Shown: in pieces, positions 34,251-41,076 of the stretch
Numbering within the stretch: the stretch's first letter is position 1
Layout of the letters: each line of letters begins with the position of its first letter
Source: a virus
Length of the DNA: 45,638 bases
Virus record (IMG/VR): IMGVR_UViG_3300010413_000149
Location: 1-45,638 of that record
Reading direction: 5' to 3' (one strand)
Notes under the pieces: model-generated
The model's input: the letters and a program-made list of their open reading frames with translations, nothing else
The model's database searches: none
Told to the model about the DNA's origin: nothing
Program-made: the position numbers and the translations under genes

Positions 34251-35638
34251 ATGATATCAATATCGTCTCTCCGCCACAATGCTTCACGCACTACGCGAGC
34301 CAGCGGCATAGATTGATGCGCTAAGTTTGCACGCTTTCGCAGGTTATTAGCAACATCGGAAAGTTTGTAAGAAAGATTAGGGCGCATGGCATCGAAGGTT
34401 GCGTGTACACCTTCGATTGTCGTGTCCTTTGCCGTTCCTTCCAAACGATGCTTGAGTTCCGCTTCATGAAAGATATCTAGATAGCGCCGTACATAGTCTT
34501 GTATAGTAAATTTTAACCGTGCGTGTTCGCTTAAAATTTTTCGCCATTTATTATATTCGGTCGGCCATGTGTCCAGGATATGCGCAATCATGTTTCGTTG
34601 TTCCGTAATTGTGTCGAAGAAGAATGGATAATCTTCTGGAAACAATTCTGGAAATGTAACGCGACGCGGAATTACACATAAATGACCTAGTGCCATTGAA
34701 TCGACAATGGATATACAGTAGGTTTCATGGATTGAATTGATCGTGTTGATTCCGGGTACAGCAATTCGACGTAAGTAATCATCACGTATTGGTTCGTAAG
34801 CGTCTTTGTCAAAATGATAGGGTCGCGTTCGCTGACCTGATGTGTGTGTGGCCCATACTTCGAAATCGTAGCTGGAACGGAGCGGTTCAAAGACCTCAAA
34901 GTATGTGGATTGGGGATCTTTGTAATCTTGAAAGCGGTGGTTGTAGATGAATACGGGTCTATCAGATGTGGTAGCTTCTGGCGCATATGGTTCATTACCT
35001 GTCAGCATTCCAAATAAATTAACTACGGATTTTTCGTGTAGTTTGCTAAGTGACGCCGTAGATAGGTAGTCACCGTAGGTATCCTTAGACATTCGATAAG
35101 CATATTCGGAGGGATATACCACCATGTCGGAGGCGATGCAGCCGGACATTTGAAGTAAAGTTCGGCTAAGTTGAGTTTCAATCTTGTAGGTAAGCGTCTT
35201 GTGCGGAATGTACATCTGTTGCGCAACAAGCGAAGGACGTGCGGTATCTGCCCATACTTTATGATAGCCACCGTAAACCAATGGACCGAGTTCGACTTGT
35301 TGTAAGAAATAGATGTTAGGTCCATAGGTGAGATCGACACGTTTGAAATCTTCGACTGGATATCCGAGCACTGAAGTTTGCATTGCTGTGTCGTAGGACC
35401 ATCGAACAAAGCGTATCCTATCACTTTGCAAACCGTCCGGTCGATATTTGAAGTGTCCACTTCCGAAGTTAGGATCAGGAAACAACACAAGGAATATTGT
35501 GCGTTCTGTTTGTCTGACCAGTTCTGGTAGCACTTGTCGTAGGTAGACATAGCAGGAGTCGGCATTGAGATTTTCCGACTGCGACCAAAATGGTGCAACA
35601 CAGACGACACCGAGTGAATGTTTATCATTAGCTTTCAT
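34211..35638 (-). CDS. GT-B (GT4-like) glycosyltransferase in the packaging region
   Basis: The product is 475 residues. GVVCVAPFWSQSENLNAD at the start, PVFIYNHRFQDYKDPQS at the beginning of the second Rossmann domain and HETYCISIVDSMALGHLCVIP (about residues 310-330) give the two-domain GT-B layout with a donor-binding motif near E-x7-D/E. After about residue 400 comes a helical, basic C-terminal extension (VANNLRKRANLAHQSMPLAR). It sits between small unknown genes and the small terminase rather than in the sugar cassette, so its acceptor may be different: DNA, a virion protein or a host surface polymer. Acceptor and donor cannot be read from the sequence. Confidence 0.75.
   Translation of the reverse strand: MKANDKHSLGVVCVAPFWSQSENLNADSCYVYLRQVLPELVRQTERTIFLVLFPDPNFGSGHFKYRPDGLQSDRIRFVRWSYDTAMQTSVLGYPVEDFKRVDLTYGPNIYFLQQVELGPLVYGGYHKVWADTARPSLVAQQMYIPHKTLTYKIETQLSRTLLQMSGCIASDMVVYPSEYAYRMSKDTYGDYLSTASLSKLHEKSVVNLFGMLTGNEPYAPEATTSDRPVFIYNHRFQDYKDPQSTYFEVFEPLRSSYDFEVWATHTSGQRTRPYHFDKDAYEPIRDDYLRRIAVPGINTINSIHETYCISIVDSMALGHLCVIPRRVTFPELFPEDYPFFFDTITEQRNMIAHILDTWPTEYNKWRKILSEHARLKFTIQDYVRRYLDIFHEAELKHRLEGTAKDTTIEGVHATFDAMRPNLSYKLSDVANNLRKRANLAHQSMPLARVVREALWRRDDIDIIWENQQTTLVRRT
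35051..35063 (+). repeat. 13-bp word TGACGCC-R-TAGAT, copy
   Basis: Exact copy (G) inside the GT-B glycosyltransferase gene of the packaging region. Confidence 0.8.
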
Positions 35639-35966
35639 GCAGAATGTAATCTACTAATTTTTTTATTGCGATATTGTTTTTGCTTGTAGTAACAAGCCTG
35701 TCATCCTTAAGATATCCCTCATGAAGAAGAATTGCCGACTTAATTACTTCCTGCGGATGCTTGTCGTGCTTTCCTTCTAGAATTTCTCCTAGCCATTCTG
35801 CGGCAGATTGCCAGTCATCAAAGATTGTGAATACACCGTTGTAACGGATAGACCACATCGACTTTTCATCGTTGTATTCTATGGTGACATTATTAGGAAA
35901 CTGAGTGATACAACCGTTCGTCCATGCTTTTGATAGCAGTTCTGCTACAAGTTCTTTGTGTTTCAT
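35628..35966 (-). CDS. unknown protein, 112 residues
   Basis: I do not recognise a family. It has a central beta part (CITQFPNNVTIEYNDEKSMW, then IRYNGVFTIFDDWQSAAEWL) resembling small phage proteins with an alternating beta-alpha pattern, and a helical C-terminus ending KKLVDYILHES. The ribosome site context (ATCAAGAAGGGTCAAAATGA) is nearly identical to that of the tail chaperone at 15714. It overlaps the glycosyltransferase gene by 11 bases. Confidence 0.7.
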   Translation of the reverse strand: MKHKELVAELLSKAWTNGCITQFPNNVTIEYNDEKSMWSIRYNGVFTIFDDWQSAAEWLGEILEGKHDKHPQEVIKSAILLHEGYLKDDRLVTTSKNNIAIKKLVDYILHES

Positions 35967-35981
35967 TTTGACCCTTCTTGA

Positions 35982-35994
35982 TGACGCCGTAGAT
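35982..35994 (+). repeat. 13-bp word TGACGCC-R-TAGAT, copy
   Basis: Exact copy (G) in the short spacer between the 50- and 112-residue genes, just upstream of a ribosome site. Confidence 0.8.
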
Positions 35995-35999
35995 ACTGG

Positions 36000-36152
36000 C
36001 TAACTAAACATCGAAACCAACGCCTGACCCACTTCGCGTAGTAACTGTTTTGCCGAATCGAACTGAATCAAAACATCGTAGAAATCATTCTTATAATTGA
36101 GCGTGTGGACAGTTTCCGCCATCCACTTGATTAAGTTGTAAAGAGTATTCAT
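36000..36152 (-). CDS. small unknown protein, 50 residues
   Basis: The short frame MNTLYNLIKWMAETVHTLNY...LIQFDSAKQLLREVGQALVS is preceded by AGGATATCAAG, a good ribosome site seven bases from the ATG. It is mainly helical and amphipathic. It fills the gap between the ParB-like gene and the 112-residue gene in the same direction. No family recognised. Confidence 0.65.
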   Translation of the reverse strand: MNTLYNLIKWMAETVHTLNYKNDFYDVLIQFDSAKQLLREVGQALVSMFS

Positions 36153-36168
36153 CTTGATATCCTAAGCC

Positions 36169-36181
36169 ATCTATGGCGTCA
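36169..36181 (-). repeat. 13-bp word TGACGCC-R-TAGAT, copy (opposite orientation)
   Basis: Exact copy (A) covering the end of the ParB-like gene; the only one of the set on the minus strand. Confidence 0.8.
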
Positions 36182-36788
36182 TCTTTTCGCGGTATTGTTC
36201 CACGCGAGAGCCAGGAACAGAGGAAGCGAGTTCTTGTGCAGCGGCGAATTCAAGATTGTCTATGACGACGCGATAGGAAACGATTGAAGCGGAAGACGGT
36301 GATTCGTAATCTTCAAAATCAACGGAATCATCAACATTGACTGACCACTTCGCCTTGAGTTCGGAAAATTCTTCGTCAGTATAGTAGGTGGAAATCTCGA
36401 AGCCGAATTCGTGAGCATTAGCTTCCAGAATTGCAGGATCAATATTGATGGATCGGACTGCGGAACGATTGAGCATCACGGATGCTTCATTGGACTTGCG
36501 GCGAATTTCAGGGTCGGGCGAGTCAAGATCGAAATTCTTGAGCCGAATATAAACAGGACCTTCGTCGGGGTCATGATCGATTATGCGAGCCGAATTTAGG
36601 CCGAGTTCGGAAGCAACTTGCGTGCGGTGAGCGCCACCTATGAGTTGGTTGTCTTGGTCGAGAACACCGGCTTCGATAAAACCAAAGGATTGCATACTGT
36701 GGGTCAAAAGGTCATGGCCGTCATCAGTATGGACGTTGGCATTATTGGGGTCAAACTTGATATTGGATAGGTCAATTTTTTCGGTCAT
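36171..36788 (-). CDS. ParB-like protein
   Basis: The product is 205 residues. The first 90 or so residues fit the ParB/Srx fold: LSNIKFDPNNANVHTDDG, LTHSMQSFGF and the box GGAHRTQVASELG (about 52-64), equivalent to the GGHRR motif for nucleotide binding. There is no obvious ParB helix-turn-helix. Stand-alone ParB-like proteins are common beside phage terminase genes, where they may be CTP/ATP-dependent DNA binders or nucleases. It is the first gene of the leftward operon, with ribosome site AGAGGACAAAAAT and a strong promoter. One copy of the 13-bp repeat word covers its stop end. Confidence 0.82.
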   Translation of the reverse strand: MTEKIDLSNIKFDPNNANVHTDDGHDLLTHSMQSFGFIEAGVLDQDNQLIGGAHRTQVASELGLNSARIIDHDPDEGPVYIRLKNFDLDSPDPEIRRKSNEASVMLNRSAVRSINIDPAILEANAHEFGFEISTYYTDEEFSELKAKWSVNVDDSVDFEDYESPSSASIVSYRVVIDNLEFAAAQELASSVPGSRVEQYREKMTP

Positions 36789-36814
36789 ATTTTTGTCCTC
36801 TTTCTGGCTGTTTA

Positions 36815-36843
36815 ATCTTAGTGCGACTAAGACATTTTGTCAA
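36815..36843 (-). promoter_or_regulatory. strong sigma70-type promoter with palindromic operator for the leftward operon
   Basis: On the minus strand TTGACA (36838-36843), a 17-base spacer and TAAGAT (36815-36820) form a near-consensus promoter 27 bases upstream of the ParB-like start. The spacer and -10 box contain a perfect 15-base dyad, CTTAGT-CGC-ACTAAG (36817-36831), a likely repressor site. No repressor candidate is evident nearby except the ParB-like protein itself. Confidence 0.85.
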
Positions 36844-37229
36844 CGATTGTGACTACTATTGGTTTTTTGTGATGAAGGTAGGATGATTTTTTGGGGGAAT
36901 TAGGGACGGGTGGGAGGCGGTGCAGTTGCACACATTTTCGTGCCGCCCATATTCGATATTCTGTGAATGTTGCACAAAATTCTGCAACAAAAATTGCTGC
37001 GATTATATGGTGTAGGCGCAATAGAAATTGCGTAGGCAATCCGCAATGATTGTTGTTGGCAAGATTCTATGCAAGTTGCACAAGTTATTCTACACAATAT
37101 GTTGCGCACATAGATAGAACGTGCATTCTATTATGGCATGCGCGCATGCCACACCGCCGTCTATCCTCCTGCGAAATTGACATATTGTCACAACATTTTA
37201 CGTGTCCATTGCAACAACAATTTCTGCAC

Positions 37230-37247
37230 GTGCATAGGAGGATGCAC
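37230..37247 (+). repeat. hairpin with AGGAGG in the loop, copy 1
   Basis: GTGCAT and ATGCAC (6 bp) flank AGGAGG exactly. No open frame follows with suitable spacing, so this is not an ordinary ribosome site. Confidence 0.6.
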
Positions 37248-37314
37248 AGATTGTTTCTTTGCATGCACAGAAAAACTTGTTGCGCACGTGCGGCAAGATT
37301 CTATGATTGTTTCT

Positions 37315-37347
37315 ATGCATGCACAGAAAACTTTTCTGTTCATGCAT
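37315..37347 (+). repeat. near-perfect 16-bp inverted repeat
   Basis: ATGCATGCACAGAAAA pairs with TTTTCTGTTCATGCAT (15 of 16 positions) with no more than one base between arms. Its right arm overlaps the stem of the second AGGAGG hairpin, so the two structures exclude each other. Confidence 0.7.
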
Positions 37348-37358
37348 AGGAGGATGCA
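37343..37358 (+). repeat. hairpin with AGGAGG in the loop, copy 2
   Basis: TGCAT-AGGAGG-ATGCA, the same arrangement as the copy at 37230 and 113 bases from it. Confidence 0.6.
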
Positions 37359-37500
37359 ACGAAAATTTCTGTTCATGCGCAAACATAGTTGCGGATTATT
37401 GCAATCGCACGTGCAAGAAAACTTGTGCAATATCTTGTGAATTCGAAAAGACCTCATTCACAATAACTTGCGTGTCAAGTTGCGCAATGTTTGTTGTATA

Positions 37501-37513
37501 TGACGCCATAGAT
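37501..37513 (+). repeat. 13-bp word TGACGCC-R-TAGAT, copy
   Basis: Exact copy (A) in the non-coding control region. Confidence 0.8.
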
Positions 37514-38279
37514 AGCACAATAAGTTGCAATCGAAAAGCTCGCGCGAGCCGACTTTCATTTGCTTTCGTTTGGTTTCATTTGCTTGCCAAATGTGGCCGT
37601 GCGGCATAGGCAACTTTTCTTGCATTATCTTGTCGCACGTGCAACTTGAATTGTAGGCGCCATATGGCGTTGCAGGAGGCGCAAGGCGCCTATAGGTATA
37701 ACGGCATCCTCCTGCTAGAAACGTGTCGCAGGACGCCATACAGCGCGCCAGAATGGACGCCAGAATGTAGACTGGCGGACGTGTCCGCGCGCGGCGTGAT
37801 CGCGATTTGCACTATTGTCACAAATATGTTAGTCTTGCGGTAGTACTTATGATTTGGCGGTACGGTAGAACGGTATCACGTGCGTTGTAGGCTGCTGTTG
37901 CTGGTGCGTGCACCAGATATCGGCATATGACAATCGAATAGAAATTGCCTACGCCGTGACTGTAGCGGCGCAAGGCGGATACTACCGCAACCGTACCGCT
38001 TGCAAACGGTACGCCAAGCTAGGATGCGGTATCGTAAGACAACCGTGCGGACGCGCCAGAACTATAGGCGCAACCGTATAAGGCGCAGTCGTGACATGTC
38101 CGATTGCGCACATGACAACGCACGATCTTACGGTAGGCGCAAACGGCGGAATTTGGCGGCACACGTGCAAGCGGTAGGCACGACACCGATAGCAGTTCTG
38201 AACTGTAAACGGTTGTGCGATAGGTACGTTTCTTGGCGATTCTATTCTGTATAAGGTGGATGACTTCCGTTTGCGCCTT

Positions 38280-38328
38280 GACCTACGTTTTGATCGTGTA
38301 CGTAGGTCAGCGCGCAACCGTGCGCGCT
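38280..38328 (+). promoter_or_regulatory. two adjacent hairpins before the first rightward gene
   Basis: GACCTACG...CGTAGGTC (8-bp arms, 13-base loop) is followed at once by AGCGCGCA-ACCG-TGCGCGCT (8-bp arms, 4-base loop). They end 33 bases before the start of the first plus-strand gene, and so are leader structures or operators. Confidence 0.65.
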
Positions 38329-38361
38329 GTAATCGCCATATTTCCATAGGAGGAAAACACC

Positions 38362-38856
38362 ATGGCGCGCAGCAAATCGCAGGACACGGAAGTACAGGAC
38401 ACGGAAGTACAGGACACGGAAGCGGCGCAGTCTTGGTCAACCGCAGCAACATTGCTTGACACGTCCACATATCCTGAAACGATTGTCACGGCCTTACCAT
38501 CGCCTACATTTCGCGGAAAAGGCAATGATGCGAACGCACGTTTTCAGGATGCGGCCAAGACTATGGCAGAATTTTTTACCTACGTCCGCGCGGAAGTGCA
38601 CCAAGAAATGCGTTACGTCCGCATGTACGTCACAGATACATTGGCAATCCATGTGATGGTGAAAAGATCCGGTTCGCAATGTCCGCAATGTGGACACGTG
38701 CGGACGGAAGACGGACTATCCGACTGGTGCCACTGTGACGTGGAAATCGACAAGGACGGCAATCGCGCAGGATGCGGATACTGGCGCGGTCAGCCAGAAG
38801 TTAGCAAAGGCAAACGATCTTCGATCAATGCCGCACGTGCCGCCGATCTATTCTAG
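38362..38856 (+). CDS. unknown protein with C-terminal zinc-ribbon-like Cys cluster
   Basis: The product is 164 residues, first gene of the rightward block, with ribosome site AGGAGGAAAACACC. The N-terminus carries three tandem copies of a five-residue unit (QDTEV), encoded by 15-bp repeats. The middle is helical (FQDAAKTMAEFFTYVRAEVH). The C-terminal part holds CPQCGHV, then WCHCDVE and AGCGYW, which can form a zinc ribbon, followed by a basic tail (KGKRSSINAARA). A DNA- or RNA-binding early protein is a fair guess. No family recognised. Confidence 0.8.
   Translation: MARSKSQDTEVQDTEVQDTEAAQSWSTAATLLDTSTYPETIVTALPSPTFRGKGNDANARFQDAAKTMAEFFTYVRAEVHQEMRYVRMYVTDTLAIHVMVKRSGSQCPQCGHVRTEDGLSDWCHCDVEIDKDGNRAGCGYWRGQPEVSKGKRSSINAARAADLF
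38380..38424 (+). repeat. 15-bp tandem repeat, three copies, in coding sequence
   Basis: CAGGACACGGAAGTA occurs twice exactly and a third time ending GCG instead of GTA. It encodes QDTEV-QDTEV-QDTEA, a probable flexible acidic linker. Copy number may vary by slippage. Confidence 0.9.
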
Positions 38857-38887
38857 ACTTTGCCGGTAGTATCTACACGATCAAATC

Positions 38888-38921
38888 GCAGGAGGATACG
38901 CAAGCTTGCGTATCCTCCTGC
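38888..38921. repeat. perfect 34-bp palindrome
   Basis: GCAGGAGGATACGCAA and its exact complement meet with a GC centre (17-bp arms, no loop). It lies between two rightward genes. There is no T-tract, so it is not a classic terminator; it may be a protein-binding site, RNA processing hairpin or recombination scar. The left arm contains AGGAGG. Confidence 0.85.
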
Positions 38922-38944
38922 ACATTCTGTAAAGGATACAGAAC

Positions 38945-39280
38945 ATGCACGCAAACGACGATCTATTCTGTGAATCGCCACAAGAAAACGTGCCTACCAA
39001 AAAGCGTGTCAATCTTGTGCCGCCAAAGACACGATATCCACGATACCGCGAATGTGGCACGGTAAAAGACACGGTAGACAACGTTTTGCGCAATGCCGCA
39101 CGTATTGAAAGTATTGACAAACAATCTTTGCGTGTGGACATTGCGATACGGAAGTGCACAAATCCTGAACTGTCTGAGGTTCTGCAAAGCTTGCAGGATA
39201 TGTTGCGAACAGAACGCAAAGACATAATGGACAGTATCTTTGAAGAACCGAAAGTGTATGATCGGTTCGGTTCGGTCTAG
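38945..39280 (+). CDS. unknown early-block protein, 111 residues
   Basis: The start has ribosome site AAAGGATACAGAAC. The sequence is basic at the N-terminus (PTKKRVNLVPPKTRYPRYRE) and helical towards the C-terminus (LSEVLQSLQDMLRTERKDIM). No family recognised. It is followed within a few bases by a strong terminator, so with the upstream gene it forms a short transcription unit. Confidence 0.72.
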   Translation: MHANDDLFCESPQENVPTKKRVNLVPPKTRYPRYRECGTVKDTVDNVLRNAARIESIDKQSLRVDIAIRKCTNPELSEVLQSLQDMLRTERKDIMDSIFEEPKVYDRFGSV

Positions 39281-39282
39281 AC

Positions 39283-39328
39283 GCAAAAAAAGTTGACTAG
39301 CGGCAAAACGCTAGTCAACTTTTTTTGT
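39283..39328 (+). terminator. intrinsic terminator, bidirectional
   Basis: GCAAAAAAAGTTGACTAGCG pairs with CGCTAGTCAACTTTTTTTG around a short loop. The T-tract on both strands means it can also stop leftward transcription. Confidence 0.92.
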
Positions 39329-39613
39329 GCTTTGAACATGCAAAAAAAGTTGCTAACGTACAATGTAGAATCAAGATACATTGCGCAACTTTACATTTTT
39401 TTCTGGCGACCAAAATAGGATATCGCGTTGACTACACGAAATGCAATAAAAGTTGCGTTTCGTGTCTTTTATGTCACAAAATATCGCAAGGCGCACGTTA
39501 TAGAACATATGTTTCAGAACGTGCGTTCGGTTGACATAAAATAGAACGTGTGTGCTGTTTTGAACTACTGCCTGCAACTTGTGTGCCGCGCTCACAAGTT
39601 TTTTCATGAAAAA

Positions 39614-39661
39614 ATTTTTGGTTTTCCACGTAAAAAAAATCAGGTTCGGGAAAAAATTTTT
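39614..39661 (+). repeat. 48-bp intergenic element, copy 1
   Basis: TTTTGGTTTT-CCACGTA, then A-rich sequence, then GGTTCGGGAAAAAATTTT. The order and spacing match the copy near 44320. Shared parts include the exact core GGTTCGGGAAAAA. Confidence 0.65.
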
Positions 39662-39724
39662 GTAGACAGAAAATTTGGAAGTTAGAAAATATTGTGAGCC
39701 TGTAGTTTTCAAGTGTGTGCAATA

Positions 39725-39772
39725 GAACATAGTCAGCAAAATTATTTTGTGAACGCGTTGTTGACTATGTTC
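39725..39772. repeat. 11-bp perfect inverted repeat
   Basis: GAACATAGTCA and TGACTATGTTC are separated by 26 bases of AT-rich sequence. This may be a split operator or a weak hairpin. Confidence 0.7.
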
Positions 39773-39861
39773 TGCGGCACACATTTTTGGTTTGTGTATG
39801 AATTGTGAATGTGTGTTGCAGATTGTGTTTATGGTGTCGATTTGCGTTTGGCTAACGTAGA

Positions 39862-39874
39862 TGACGCCATAGAT
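39862..39874 (+). repeat. 13-bp word TGACGCC-R-TAGAT, copy
   Basis: Exact copy (A) in the AT-rich spacer, 45 bases before the next gene. Confidence 0.8.
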
Positions 39875-39918
39875 TTAGACACTGTGAATGTGGTGTAATT
39901 CATGAAAGGACACTCAAG

Positions 39919-40155
39919 ATGCAACTAGACAGAAAAGTTAGGTACGATGAAGCGATTCTGTTGCTTCATGACACGATGAAGCGTGAGGACCCAGAATGCA
40001 CGCTTGAAGAAACTAAGCGTGAATACACACGAAATCCTGTCAAGTCATGGAATACAATTCATGGCAGAATTCTTGAAGATGACTACTATGTGCGTACTTT
40101 GAAGAATGTGTTCAATAGTGATGGAAAGAGCGTGAAAGGCACGAAAATTGCCTAA
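39919..40155 (+). CDS. small unknown protein, 78 residues
   Basis: Ribosome site AAAGGACACTCAAG precedes the ATG. The protein is charged and helical (VRYDEAILLLHDTMKREDPE; LEETKREYTRNPVKSWNTIH). No family recognised. Its end overlaps the next gene's TTG start by eight bases. Confidence 0.72.
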   Translation: MQLDRKVRYDEAILLLHDTMKREDPECTLEETKREYTRNPVKSWNTIHGRILEDDYYVRTLKNVFNSDGKSVKGTKIA

Positions 40156-40657
40156 ACGCAAACTTCTGACTTCGTTCAAGCAAACTGACATTACAGAATA
40201 TGTTGTCAGCGATGCCCATCCTCTGGTCAAAGAATTGCGTGATGTAGCTGTAAAGTGGAAAGATTTGCACGCTCAGTTAGATGAAGAACGTGCGAAATGC
40301 AAACCGCCAAGTGCACAGTATGATTTGTCGGCACACTTTGTAGCTGCTAACGAATTCTATTTTCTGCTACGAATTAGCAACAGTCAGGAAGTATTGGACT
40401 ATGTGCATTACTGGCTAAAAGGTCCAGCTTATCAGGACCTTATACATTCTACGTCATACTACGCCATAGTGGATGGTGGTGTAGTATCTCTTGTCGATTC
40501 AAATTCTAGCTACGGAATACTTCGTACACCTATGCATGTAGAACGTGACGTGTATGAACGTTTTCGCGTGACTAGAAAACCGATGGCAAGTTGGATATTG
40601 TCATCCGTACTTCCAACTATCAGTTCAGGCGTAGATTATAGCGAGGACCTAGAATGA
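40148..40657 (+). CDS. unknown early-block protein, 169 residues
   Basis: The best start is a TTG (LPKRKLLTSFKQTD) overlapping the previous stop, with AAAGG eight bases upstream; no ATG occurs until near the C-terminus, so the TTG start is required. It has an N-terminal charged helix region (LVKELRDVAVKWKDLHAQLD) and a mixed C-terminal part (STSYYAIVDGGVVSLVDSNS). No family recognised. It ends in an ATGA overlap with the next gene. Confidence 0.72.
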   Translation: MPKRKLLTSFKQTDITEYVVSDAHPLVKELRDVAVKWKDLHAQLDEERAKCKPPSAQYDLSAHFVAANEFYFLLRISNSQEVLDYVHYWLKGPAYQDLIHSTSYYAIVDGGVVSLVDSNSSYGILRTPMHVERDVYERFRVTRKPMASWILSSVLPTISSGVDYSEDLE

Positions 40658-41076
40658 TTACAATCGCTCTAGAAGTTGACAGTATAGATGAAGACGCGTT
40701 CATGATACGAAATGATCATGACGACAATATCATCATTGCCAACGTAATGCTTGATGGTGATATTTCGTGGTCCGCATGGAAGCCTTGTGATTCTAGCACA
40801 GAATATTGGTGCAAGATGGAAATTGACGGCACTCTGTATGGCCGCATCGGTGACGAAATCGGCAATGTTCAGGACGAAATTGTTGCCATAGCTTGTGTGC
40901 TGCCTGAATATGCTGTCGAATACCTTGATATTCGACGTTACGGCCTACCTGGTATGTCTTCCGTAGTTTTCAGCAGTTTTGTTGACCAAGTGAGTCTAGA
41001 ACAACGAATTCGCTACATCGAAAGTCTTGGTGGCGAACACAGACAGGAAATATCTTATGAAGAGGCTATGGCTTAG
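40654..41076 (+). CDS. unknown acidic protein, 140 residues
   Basis: It is coupled to the previous gene by ATGA overlap. It begins ITIALEVDSIDEDAFMIRND and continues with alternating strands (NIIIANVMLDGDISWSAW), suggesting a compact beta domain; net charge is strongly negative. No family recognised. It overlaps the next gene by 20 bases. Confidence 0.72.
   Translation: MITIALEVDSIDEDAFMIRNDHDDNIIIANVMLDGDISWSAWKPCDSSTEYWCKMEIDGTLYGRIGDEIGNVQDEIVAIACVLPEYAVEYLDIRRYGLPGMSSVVFSSFVDQVSLEQRIRYIESLGGEHRQEISYEEAMA

Larger units (their letters stand above)
36844..38361. other. dyad-rich non-coding region between divergent gene blocks
   Basis: About 1.5 kb without a convincing gene. Open frames on both strands are rich in Cys/His/Arg, lack ribosome sites and overlap each other. 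It contains many short dyads and repeated words: GCACGTGC four times within 420 bases (37226, 37284, 37407, 37635), AGGAGG framed by TGCAT/ATGCA twice, the palindromes GGCATGCGCGCATGCC (37135-37150) and CGCCATATGGCG (37658-37669), inverted GCAGGAGG/CCTCCTGC (37672-37715), a direct repeat TTTCATTTGCTT (37554 and 37573) and a copy of the 13-bp word at 37501. This fits a divergent control region, an origin, or one or more structured RNAs; nothing decides between them. Confidence 0.6.
39329..39918. other. AT-rich non-coding spacer
   Basis: About 590 bases with no supported gene: frames here lack ribosome sites. It contains repeated AAAAGTTGC words, several TTGAC hexamers without convincing -10 partners (the best is TTGACA at 39531), an element shared with 44320, an 11-bp inverted repeat (39725-39772), and a copy of the 13-bp word at 39862 about 45 bases before the next gene. 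Confidence 0.6.

Noticed and set aside
36171-36788. Chromosome- or plasmid-type ParB with parS partition sites
   Set aside because: There is no ParA gene, no obvious helix-turn-helix and no palindromic parS-like site; only the ParB/Srx-type N-terminal domain is supported.
37050-37739. Several overlapping 60-100-residue frames rich in Cys, His and Arg
   Set aside because: They occur on both strands over the same bases, lack ribosome sites and have composition dictated by the repeated TGCA/GCAC words. Treated as non-coding.
37982-38470. 162-residue minus-strand frame with PCPVLPCPVLP repeats
   Set aside because: It is the antisense of the 15-bp tandem repeat in the gene at 38362, which has a near-perfect ribosome site on the plus strand.
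39531-39565. TTGACA at 39531 as an early rightward promoter
   Set aside because: No acceptable -10 box at 16-18 bases (GCTGTT at 17). Not reported as a promoter.
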